Shown here piece by piece: positions 1 through 13,384 of a DNA stretch of 64,000 bases. This DNA is from Panagrolaimus kolymaensis (Eukaryota > Nematoda > Chromadorea > Rhabditida > Panagrolaimidae): positions 1-64,000 of the forward strand of contig JAJQJQ010000040.1 of NCBI GenBank assembly GCA_028622995.1. The letters are read 5' to 3'. A program made the translations under genes and the position numbers. Below the pieces are notes generated by a model. That model searched no databases. It was not told the origin of the DNA and saw nothing but the letters and a program-made list of their open reading frames with translations. Positions within the stretch are counted from its first letter, which is position 1. Every line of letters begins with the position of its first letter.

Positions 1-482
1 AACAAATTAGTTTTTAATTTAAATAGTAGGTGGTGAGTAAGAAGTCTTTTTAGTACAATATTAAAAATATTTTTAATAACAAAAGGTAACATCCAAAATG
101 AATCTGTTTTTTTAATTGGTTCGGCTGAAATCTTGGAGGATTATATTTTAATCCTTTGCAAAGAAAGCAGCTACCGTACCTATATTTAATTTTTTGATTC
201 TTAATCTTATTTACTACAAAATTTTTAGCCACTTTTGTTAATATTTTTTCACATTCTTAGTAATGACTCTGATTGTTCTGTGCAACGTTTTAAAAAAATA
301 ATACAATTAGCAAGCGCATCAGTGATAACAATCTTTAGCTTTAACTTCGTAAAAATTAACAAAGTTCCTAAGCAATTATAATTTATTTTTTCCAACAATT
401 TATTTATATATAATTACAAAGACAAAAATAGCGAAAAACGTAGCATAAAAAATATCTTTCCTTTTTGGTTAATTTTACTTTT
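1..482. other. Gene-free AT-rich stretch
   Basis: I see no exon with a convincing reading frame and splice signals here. The only open frame, about 60 codons on the minus strand, has low-complexity composition and no recognisable motif. It lies just downstream of the stop codon of the minus-strand gene ending at 483, so it probably holds that gene's 3' UTR and then intergenic DNA. Confidence 0.5.
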
Positions 483-2739
483 TCATTTCTTTTGGTCTAT
501 CATATTTTTTTTTGGTCTTAGATCAAAGACTTCAGGATGTTCTTGATGTACACGAAGTAAGAGTGGAAGAGGGTGTTGACCTTTTGCGAGCTCGGATGAA
601 GGTATTTGTTTCACAAGTTCATTAAACCGTTCTCTGAAATTATAATAATCATTAGAGCTTCAATGAAAATAAATCTTACATGGCTGCATTCAAAAAATGC
701 ATTCTTGTTGTTTCCGCAACTTCGCTATAAAGAGACACTTGATAAATTTCTCGTAATGAATGCTTATTAATATAATCCAAATGTTCATTATGCGTTGCAC
801 CAATTTCTGGAACAGGAATTCCATGTAGATCACAACAAGCTCGAACCAATGAATCTGCTTCACGTTTTAGCCAGTCTTCTTCGTCTCCAGGCACAGTTGG
901 ATCTCGATCATTTATCCAATAACCATGTGATTCGGCTATTTTTTCAGCAAGTTTACTAAAAAATTTGAATGTAAGATTTAAAAAGGAAACTTATAAGGTT
1001 AAAATCAATATACTAATGATTTAATGAAATAACTTACACAGCAGTTCGAAAAATTCGATATCTTTTTCCAGAGTCAATAGTTGAAAATGCTAAATATTCA
1101 AGTTCATCAGGAGTCATTTCAGCTTCAGTTCTAGGAGGAGTTTTATCGCATGAAAGTGAAGGTTGAGTGGAACAAGATGGTTTTTGAATATTCGAATTAT
1201 GTTGAACTTGAGTTGGTTTCATTTCAGTTTGAACTGGTGCAATTTTCACATCTTTTTTAGATATTTTTTCTTTAAGTTCTTCTTTCTTTGGTGGTGTTTT
1301 TGCTATTGGCTTATCACTAGCTTTATTTTCTTTATTCAAAGGAATTGCGGTTGTTGTTTCATCAAGAGGTACATGAGTGACTTGTCGTTCAACTGGTAAT
1401 TGCAAGGGAACTTGTGGACGGACGTTCTTCTTTCGTTTTTGAAATTTCTTTTTAAACCATTTCCATTTAATTATCACAGCAATAATAACAGCAAATAAAA
1501 TCCAATAAACGAACATAATAAAAACGATCAAAAGTAAATATCTCCAATTTTCTATTGCTGCTGCTACTGATTGCGTCGTAGTGTAAAATGGATCAAATTG
1601 AGTCGTACTTGCCACATCTTGTTCACCACTGATTAGAACATTAGAACCATACTGAAATAAGTAAAATATATAAGGTGTTTAATAAATAAAAAAACATACA
1701 GAAGTCATAAGAGGATTACATTGTTTTGTTCCACTTTTTTGAATAATTATTTTAGCATGGAACTTTTGAATTTTCTCTAAAAATCTTGTATTCAGTCGAC
1801 ATGCTTCATGTGTTCCTCCACTATTATTGATAAATTGAAGCTTTCCTTTATTTTGAGATTGATCGTAACTCAAAGCGACATAAATAGAGTCGACGGAAGT
1901 TTTAAAATCACCTGTAAATAATATTTGTAAATAAAAAAACAACAAAAAAATAAACTAACCAAAAGAAGCATATCCGTTTTCTACCATACTGTTATTATTG
2001 GAAAGTGTAATATTAAGTTGACAATTCATTGGTGGACAAGTGCCTTGATGTTGAAATACGTTTCCATCATTATTTTCTCCACTGAGATAACAAATAGATA
2101 TCCTAAAAAAAGCATGTATTTTTATTAAAGTAAAAAATCATATTGTCATTTTTTAAAAACGAGATTCAAGATGTGAAAGTTTTTTGAGCATTACTTAGAA
2201 CAATAAAGTCTCGAGAAACAAAAAAAGTGAAAGGGAAATATTGGAAATATAAAATTATATGATTTAAACGAAGCTTTACATTATCCTATATGTATCTTTA
2301 ATTAACAGGAAATGTATTGTAATAAGTTTAAATTCACCATTTTCTTGAGTTTTAAAAATATTTTTAAAGTTAATCAAACTTACTTCTGTTCGGCGTTTTG
2401 ACATTTGTCACTGTTATTTCGCTGAAATTTCCATTGGACCATCACTTCACTTATTGTTGTTATAAACAATGTTGTATCATGTTCAGATGAAGCTACAAAA
2501 ATGCTAAAAAGTCATCATTGCTGAATTAGAAAACTAAATAAACTAAAAACTTACGGATTGAGAGATACATCAAAATCAACGAAATCTTTCAAATTTGCTG
2601 GTAATTCTTCTTTGTTTTCAACAATATTAAAATCATCCTTTGATTGAATAAATCGTGATGGTCGACTTTGACATTGAATAAATTGCAAAAATATTAAAGC
2701 GATCCATAAACAAGAGAGTTGCTGCCTTCTTACACCCAT
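483..2739 (-). CDS. Unrecognised single-pass membrane protein with signal peptide
   Basis: I do not recognise this family. Seven exons join in frame: 2739-2555, 2503-2384, 2102-1960, 1911-1700, 1651-1038, 955-680 and 633-483, giving 566 aa. The N-terminus is a signal peptide (MGVRRQQLSCLWIALIFLQF). The extracellular part of about 230 residues holds several spaced cysteines and NxS/T sites. One strongly hydrophobic segment follows at about residues 250-280 (core LLLIVFIMFVYWILFAVII), then a basic stop-transfer cluster (KWKWFKKKFQKRKK). The cytoplasmic half first has a Lys/Pro/Thr-rich linker and then a compact, charged region of about 170 residues ending at the TGA. The layout is that of a type I receptor-like protein. 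No kinase, SH2 or ITAM-like motif is visible. Splice phases agree at every junction, so the gene structure is better supported than any function. Confidence 0.6.
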
Positions 2740-2840
2740 TTTTTTTTATCTTTATAAAACGAAAAAACCGATACTTTTTTTTGTTAAAATAAAGTTTATT
2801 AAAACAAATGAAAATTTACATACAAAAATTTTTCGTTTTT

Positions 2841-5209
2841 TTAATTCCAAGAATCTTTGAGTTGCGAAAAGTATAGTTCACCTTCTTTTGTAACTTCAAA
2901 AACAATTTTTCTTCCATCAAGGTTTCGAAGATGGCTTAAATCTGGCCTTTTTGATTCACCATTTTTGGCGACACGACACTATGTCGACTAGACACAATGT
3001 CGACCAAGCCATAATGTCGACCGGACACTATGTCGACCAACCATAATGTCGACTGGACGCAATGTCGACCAGCCATAATGTCGACTGGACGCAATGTCGA
3101 CCAGCCATAATGTCGACTGGACAGAATGTCGACTTAAGAGAAGAGACTTCAATTAGTGAATTCCAAACTGGTGATAAATATAAAATATTGCTTTTATGCT
3201 AATTAAAGCGGAGAATTGTAGCAATTTAATTAATCATTCTTTATTAGTAATTGCGGACAGACCAATCAATAAGCTCTTGTGGACATAGTCGAGACTAGTC
3301 ATTAAGATGAATTAAGAAAATCTTTTCAACGTGTTTTTTTACATTAAAAGTCGGAGATAATGCTGAAGGTACATTATTAAAGATCACGAATTATGGGTTT
3401 CAATTTTTACATAAATGGGCGGATAACTAAATTGTTTTTATTATATGTCAGAATTCTGAATTTATAATTCTATAGTGCATCAATAGTTTGAAGTTTTTAG
3501 TTGGTAATTAAATAATTCAGAAGTATCAGTAATAATTCTGATACATGAATTGTATTCAGAAGTTGCAATTCAGAATTATGAAAAGAACTCATAAATTTAA
3601 TTAACAATTTAACATTCAGAATTAAAAATTAATAATTCTTACATATGAATTAAGGTTTAAAATTTAAAAATAGCAAGTAGGAATTCCATGTCAATAATGA
3701 TTAAACCTCGAAAATATACTTCGGAATTTTAAACATCTTATTTATATGCCTGAATTCTCCGCTTTAATTATCATAAAAACAATATTTTATATTTATCATC
3801 AGTTTGGAATTCACTAATTGAAGTCTCATCTCTTAAGTCGACATTCTGTCCAGTCGACATTATGGCTGGTCGACATTGCGTCCAGTCGACATTATGTCTG
3901 GTCGACATTGTGGCTTGGTCGACATAGTGTCTAGTCGACATAGTGGCGCCGCGCCCACCATTTTTATGTGGTAGGATTTGATTGTGTTGGAAAAATTTAA
4001 GATATTTTTTAAATATGCTGAAAATATTCCAATTAGCTTTTTAAAAGAGTTGAGTTTATCAATGTTTAGGCTTTTTAATCAAAATTTTTAATCCTTTAAT
4101 GCATACCTAACAGCTTTATATTTATATGCGGGAATTGTATATATTGTAATTACAATGAGTCCAATGGAATAAATTAATAATGCATAATTAAAGCATACTT
4201 TTGATATTTGATGCGTAATTAAATTATTTGTGTAATAACTCCCTGCATATGTCTAAAATTCTTCAGTTATTTATTCATTAGACTAATCTTTTAAAAAATG
4301 TACCAAAAATGAAAAAAGATTGCAAATAGTAATAAATAAAATGATTCGCTTCAAACATAATGAAGTTTTTATATTTTCGTTTAATTGAAATCTCATGGAT
4401 AAAGAATATGATGAATCCCATGCTGCTCTTTTATATCGCTTTTTATTCCACCAATGAACGAAAACAAAGAACTAAAAAAAGAAAAAAATAAAGATAATTG
4501 CAAATTTAGGAAGATGGCTGGAAAAAAAAGCTTACGCAAACACCATTTAAATTAGCTCCTTCCGCTAAAGCCACAAGAAAAACCATATTTATTTTTTCTG
4601 AAAATTAAAAAAATTAAATTTTTGTGATGGAAAACTTTTTATTTAATTTTTTATACAGCTTTTCAAAGAAAGGGGAAATTTTTAAAGTGCGGTGATAATA
4701 TAAAACATACTATAAAAAATTAAATATGTAATTCCAAAACCCAATGCAAGACTGAAAATTTGAGTACCAAAAATAATTTTAAGATTTCGAATTTTTTCAT
4801 AAGTTGAAATACGAATGCAAGCAAAAAATCTCTCAAGCGTAACATTTCCAAGACAAATAAAGAGGCTAATTCTCACGGAGTAACAAGCAAAATCAACAAA
4901 TCTATATGAGGATTCCCAAATTTTTGTTTCATTGTAACCTGAAAATGTTTTTAAAAAAATAAGTTAAAATATTTATAGGGTCTTACAAAAGCCAGGATCG
5001 GAAAAGCCTCTAACAATGATGATGGCTCGAAGAAACATAGAAATGATGGATTGATAACACATGATAATTGCCAAACCAACTAAATTTGGATGAAAGAGGT
5101 GAATTCTGAGACAAATATTTGCACTTGCAAAAATCAAAATTAACACAATAAAAATAAATGCCATTTCAAAATAGCTGATAATTAAAAGCCATTCTTCAAT
5201 TGATTCCAT
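2841..5209 (-). CDS. sre: SRE-class chemoreceptor, last exon split by a transposon
   Basis: A seven-helix nematode chemoreceptor of the serpentine receptor class epsilon type, expected in the membrane of sensory neurons. Exons: 5209-4987, 4938-4711, 4597-4536, 4471-4304, 4252-4107 and a last exon 4017-2841. Family features seen: NVTLERFFACIRISTYEK after TM3, LSMRFQLNENIK in the third cytoplasmic loop, and a soluble tail with LDGRKIVFEV and YFSQLKDSW before the stop. The last exon is interrupted at 2967-3955 by a fold-back element. Ignoring the element and one 10-bp duplicate, the exons total 1005 nt and give an uninterrupted 334-codon frame of normal family length. As it stands, translation passes TM7, enters the element and stops in frame at 3771-3773, replacing about the last 44 residues with about 60 unrelated ones. 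Whether that allele works is unknown; the tail is cytoplasmic and all seven helices are intact. Confidence 0.8.
2967..3955. mobile_element. Non-autonomous fold-back / MULE-like transposon
   Basis: A 989-bp insertion with long terminal inverted repeats of roughly 210-255 bp per side. Each arm begins with GGCG and an array of GTCGAC-containing units of about 16 bp that alternate to give a 32-bp period. There are about ten units in the left arm and seven in the right. Each array is followed by a near-identical arm stretch that includes GTGAATTCCAAACT. The element is flanked by an exact 10-bp direct repeat, CACCATTTTT, at 2957-2966 and 3956-3965. The middle, about 3220-3750, has no coding capacity and is rich in ATTCTGA/TCAGAAT words on both strands. 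Long inverted repeats with 9-11-bp target duplications are typical of Mutator-like elements; the satellite-like arms resemble Foldback elements. The superfamily is an inference, the insertion is directly visible. The near-identity of the duplicates suggests a recent event. Confidence 0.85.
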
Positions 5210-5769
5210 TTTTATTTAAAATAAATTTTAAAGCTTTGAAATTTGTTATGCTTTTTTTTTTGAAAAGCTTAAAATTTTCCAAGGTGTTGAAAAGAAAAAT
5301 TTAGTTTCTATATACTTGTTGAGCAATGAAAAAGGTCACACATAATTTATTGACAAATGAATAAAAAATAACATAAATTTATTTTTATTCTTAAAACTGC
5401 AATGGAAAAAGGGAAACAGGTGAATAATAATAGTTCAAAAAGCAAAGCAGAAGTTTTTTTAGGCCTAATCTTTTTTATTAGCTATAACACTTTTAAGAAG
5501 GCCGTCGTTAGCAATTATTTCAATTAAAGAAAATGCATAAACCTATAACGTAATGAAGGTAAAAAGAAGGTAAAATTATTTTAAAATATTCGTTGCCTTT
5601 ATCTTTCTGTTCCTTTCTGGACTATAATCAAAAATGAGAACTGCATGGACCCACATTTATTTAAATTTTAAACTATGATTGTATTCTTTCTGTATTATTT
5701 TAATTTCAAGCCGATTTATTGCTGGAAGCAAATTCTTTATAACAAAAAATCTTTACACGAAAGACTTAA
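5210..5769. other. Intergenic, upstream of the sre gene
   Basis: About 560 bp between the sre start codon and a small MITE. It is AT-rich, with no open frame carrying recognisable protein sequence and no obvious RNA gene. It would contain the sre promoter; I see no motif I can name. Confidence 0.4.
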
Positions 5770-5960
5770 AGGGACATAGCTATTTCATGCCTTTTCAAAA
5801 ATTTCGATACTGGGGCTGATAGGAACAGTTGGGGCGGCGCGTGTTTGAATTACCGTGTCACTTCTGTCTTACACGGTAATTCAAACACGCGCCTTACCAA
5901 GTGTAACTTTCAGTGCCCGCAAACGAAATTTCAAAAAAGGCATGAAATAGCTATGTCCCT
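5770..5960. mobile_element. 191-bp palindromic MITE flanked by TTAA
   Basis: The outer 28 bp (AGGGACATAGCTATTTCATG onward) reappear as the reverse complement at the right end. A second, inner inverted repeat (core GTGTTTGAATTACCGTGT) is nested inside, so one strand can fold into a nearly full-length hairpin. TTAA sits immediately outside both ends (5766-5769 and 5961-5964), the target preferred by piggyBac-type transposases. There is no coding capacity. The interior is visibly richer in G+C than its surroundings. The piggyBac assignment rests only on the TTAA duplication. Confidence 0.75.
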
Positions 5961-6033
5961 TTAATGCGCGATTTTTTTCGCTTTCAAAATCAGTTTTGAA
6001 AATTTCAAAACAAAAATTTTTATTTTTTTAAAA

Positions 6034-7204
6034 ATGTCAGAAATTCGTCAAAATTTTAATTTACCATACCCTATTATTAGTAAAATTGTTGAAAAAACCA
6101 ATGGAGATGAAGCTAGCACGCTATCGAATACTTGCAAGTTCATGGAAAAAATGGTTTGTAAGTAATTTTTTCTTTTAATTTTTTTTCTAGCATTTTTGAA
6201 AAAATTACTAATTAAGATCGACAACAAATTACGAATATGCCTATGAGGATTGTACGTCGAATTATTGAAAATGCTACACCCAATGAAATTAACGATATGG
6301 CGCAAACTTCACGATTTATGTGGAATTTAACTCGGGAAATTAGACGTAGGCCAGTGAATGTTTTATCCATTGACGTAAGATTGAATGAATTAAATTGCGT
6401 TAAAGAAGTTTAATATTATTAAGTTTAGGATGAATCATATACTGAAGCATATTATAATGAACACAATGATACATTTTGTTTATCCATAAATGCTGAAGAA
6501 TATAAAGACATAATTGAAAATTTGGTTGTCACTGAATCTTTTGAAGTATATTCATGTAAAGATTTTAAACCAACTTTACGAAAAGCTCTCAAATTGCCTG
6601 CTCTTCATTTCACAAAATTTGAATTAGTTGGATGTAGCATATTAAAAGAAGATTTGAAATATTTTTTGCATCCTTTAGTTACTACTTTTTATACTGATAA
6701 TGTCAGAGTTAAATCTAACTTAAAGTTTACTGAATTACTTGAAATGCTAAAAAATGTTGATAATATTAGGTTAGTTAGTAGCTTATTGCAGTTTTTTTTA
6801 AATCACTCTTATAACAAAATTTAATTTATTTTAGAGTTGATATTACAAATGTGGCAACTTCTCCTAAAATTGTTGAACAAGCCCTTGAATGGAAAAGAGA
6901 AAAACCAATTAAATCATTTTGTTATATGCGATTGCCTAAACTTTTTACAACCAAAGCTTGCATTGATTTTATTGAAGTAATAATTTTTGTTTTCAAGAAT
7001 GCAACATAGGTCCTTTTTTAATTTTAGAAGTTTGCTGCTGTTGATTCTGATTTTCAACTGTCATTTTCGCAGTCAAATGAAGGTTTCCATGAACGTTATC
7101 GGATTACTGTACAAAAAGCAATCGATCAAGCCCGAAATGCTGATCGATCTCAAAAAGGTTTAGCAGGAATTGTACAATGGCGGTGTATGCCTTTAGAATA
7201 TTAA
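6034..7204 (+). CDS. Probable F-box family protein with duplicated N-terminal motif
   Basis: Five exons (6034-6157, 6217-6374, 6429-6769, 6835-6976, 7028-7204) join in frame to 313 aa. The N-terminus, LPYPIISKIVEKTNGDEAST then LSNTCKFM, has the spacing of a nematode F-box, the segment that docks on the Skp1 arm of an SCF ubiquitin ligase. The next exon repeats the pattern: MPMRIVRRIIENATPNEIND then MAQTSRFMWNL. So there are two F-box-like segments in tandem. The remainder is leucine-rich with short strand-like stretches (FTKFELVGC, IKSFCYMRLPKLF), like the substrate-side domains of expanded nematode F-box families. No ligase activity can be read from sequence, and the first acceptor (ATTAAG) is weak, so exon 2 could start elsewhere. 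It is transcribed convergently with the LeuRS gene, whose stop is under 100 bp away. Confidence 0.55.
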
Positions 7205-7297
7205 ATTTTAATAAAATTTATTATTATCGAATGTACATATAAAACAAAAAGATAACAACAAAAAAACAAATGTTTTACTAAAACTAACCTAATATAT

Positions 7298-10526
<3,229 letters not shown>

Positions 10527-13384
10527 TTTTTTGAAACATGTATCACATTCAGTTTGATAAAAGACAAATTAGAAAGAAAAAAAAACGTTGAGAATAATTC
10601 TTTGAATGTTAGGGTACAAAAAGCCAAAACATTAAAAAAATTTTAATCCATCAGTATACGGTATTTTTGCTGTACGTTACTATTCATAATCATGAAAGAT
10701 GATTTTATAACTTTATAATCAATACGAATAAAAGATGTTTTTGTTGTTGACATATGAATAGCCTTTATAAATCCTTGAGGAATAATAGATGGACAAAATG
10801 AATTTTTTCATGTTTGTCATTTGTAATTAAATGAGATTTTCTACAAAATTTATAGTTTTTATTAATTTTATTATTTATTAAAGCTAAAAAGCTTTGATTT
10901 ATTGTATAAAGAAAGTGCATTTGTGTGAATGGTTTTAAAAGATTTGTGAAACAAGCGTAATAATTGCTGTTTGTCGCCGCGCACATGCAGCTGCCCATTT
11001 TATGCGCATTCAAAATTGAGGTTCCATTAATGTTTGGGATGTTGAATCATAATCGAAAACTGCCGCTACTGTCATTTCTTTCTTTGGTTTGAGACAATCG
11101 TATTGAAAAATGTTTTACTTTTCAAAAGGCAGGAAGCTGTCATTTTAACAAAAGCTTCACAAAAGAAGCCAAAATGGGTTTAAAAAAAAAAGGAATCTTG
11201 CTATCCCAAAACCCAACAGGTGGAAGATGGCCTTCATCTGCCATTCAAAACTCTTTTAAAAGATTTATCGCTTATTAACCTTATTTATTATTTTGATGTT
11301 TTCAATAATTTTGATTTGTAAGGATGTCAGTTTTTCCCTTCAAATAGGTAAAATTAATTTTCTTTGCTTTATTTTTTCTTCTTTCGGTGACAGTCAAAAG
11401 CCTTTCTATCTTGGTAACTCCATTTTCACACTTTATATGTACTTTCTAAAAATTAGTTTTATTTATAAACAACATGATGGAAGTTGTTCATTTCATAGAT
11501 GGTTTTGTTGATATAGACGTTTTACTGCTTTTTTTAATCAATAGGTTTTCCGAAATTTTGCACTTTCTTTAAAAGCATTTTAATAGTTTTTTAACTTTAT
11601 ATTTTATAATGAGAATTTAAAAATATTTCTAAACTGTTGAGATTTTAGCAAAACTGGTTAATTGAAATGCAATATTTGGCAATAATATGGTTATTATTTT
11701 ATCGAATCCAAAATAAACCGCTTGTCACCTATGAAGCAGCACAAATAAAATTCACACTCGTATTTAAACTAAAATTCTTTTATGATTTGCCGCTAAACAA
11801 TAAGGAAAAAAGCAAAAAAATCATGGTATTGCGCAGTTTCTCTCTTCTTATTCCTTCCTCCCTTTTTTATTGCCATTCATCGGCGTTTTTAAAATTCAAC
11901 AAAACAAGCACGCTTCCTCCTTTTTCGTGTGCTTAGTTTTATGACTAAAAATCTTGTCAAACAAAAAAAAAATTCCCCAAACAAAATAGTTTAATTTTTC
12001 TTACATATAATTTTGAACTTTTTTGAAATTTAATTTTTATTTTGTCATTCGTAAAGTTGGCTGACTTTTTAGAGGCTATCAGATTTTTCAAAATTTAATC
12101 TCAATTATAGAGAATTTATTATTAGGTTTGAAAAAATGCCTGAATTTTATTTACGTTTATCAAATCTCAAAAAACTTTACTAACTCAAATTCCTTCATTT
12201 TCAATTCTTTTTTTTTCGAAGTTAACTTTGCTGTTGCTGCTCTTCTTTGCGCTTGCATTTTATCGGAGGAAATTTGTTTAGCATTGGCACTTCCAACTTT
12301 TACATTTAACAACGTGCTAAAATGTTTACCAAAAACGTAAAAAAATTTTGTACAGAAAAAAATAAAATAAAAAAGTTAAAAGTTAAAAAGAATTTGAGGC
12401 AGCGAAAGAGTCATTTGAATTGTTTCATCAAAGCCTCAATTTTTTTAGCATTGAGAGATTACATTATATTGCGTCCAATGGCCCTATAAAAAAAAACTCA
12501 TCCTTTTATTTTTCATCTTTCCATTTTTTCTATGTTTTTTTTATTGTGTTGAGAGTTTGAGGTTAAAATTTCTTCAAAATGGTAATAAAAACTTTTGTGT
12601 TCACTGTTCTTCTCACGTCGAAATTTTCGAATCACGCTAAGATTTTTCAAGTTACTTGCCCCAAAAATAGTTTTAAGCTATGTCATCTGTTAAACAACAC
12701 AAATTTTATAAAACTAACAAATTTATTTGAAAAATAAAAAGCGGAAATCAAATCCCCTCCAACTTTGACAGGAAACAGAAGAAGAGCGCAAAACTTTTCC
12801 AAAAAAAAGTTGCAAATACTTAAATATGCATTTTTAGTCTTTACTCTTTTTAGCATAACATACATATTTGGATTTATTTATTTTTGTTGCCCCTCTTTCC
12901 CAATTTTTTTTGTGAATATATTTTTTTCTTTTTTATAGCCTTTATTATTATTTCTTACGTTTTTTTCTCTCCCGTATTTCTCATATCATTTTGAAAAAAA
13001 GAAGAAATAAGTGATTAGGAAAAATTAGCTTTAACTTATTTTTTCTTGCGAACATCCTCTAACATTAAATACCCTAAGGGAAACATCAAAGGGTTAAAAT
13101 CTGTTTTTAAAAAACTTAAGTTTGACTGGGTTTCTTTTAAAGTCTATTTTTCATATAAAATGGGTTTAACAAAAGCTTCTAAAAAAAGATGCAAAACGGA
13201 AGTTTGACAATACATAGAGAACAAAAACATGCGAGCATGTTTTTTACACGAATGTCGTCGTTTAAAGTTCAAGAGATTATTTTTATACTATTTTTAACAG
13301 TTTTCAGAATTTTATAAAACAAATAATTAAATAAAATGGAGAGAAGACGTATTTTGACTTAAAATTTTGCATTAAAAAATAATT
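10527..13384. other. 2.9-kb non-coding gap, T-rich on the + strand
   Basis: Divergent interval between the LeuRS and cle-1 starts. I found no exon with credible protein sequence and no tRNA-like fold. The open frames here are AT-driven and encode low-complexity Phe/Leu/Lys strings. The part nearer cle-1 is rich in long T runs on the + strand, like the introns of the + strand genes here, so a 5' untranslated exon and intron of cle-1 could extend into it. That is an inference. Confidence 0.4.

Noticed and set aside
2960..3960. The GTCGAC arrays as a possible CRISPR array.
   Set aside because: Spacers are not unique and units occur as inverted arrays at both ends of a transposon with a target duplication; the genome is eukaryotic with no cas genes.
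11293..12340. Plus-strand open frames of 70-90 codons between LeuRS and cle-1.
   Set aside because: Phe/Leu/Ser-rich translations of T-rich DNA, no conserved-looking residues, no initiation or splice context.
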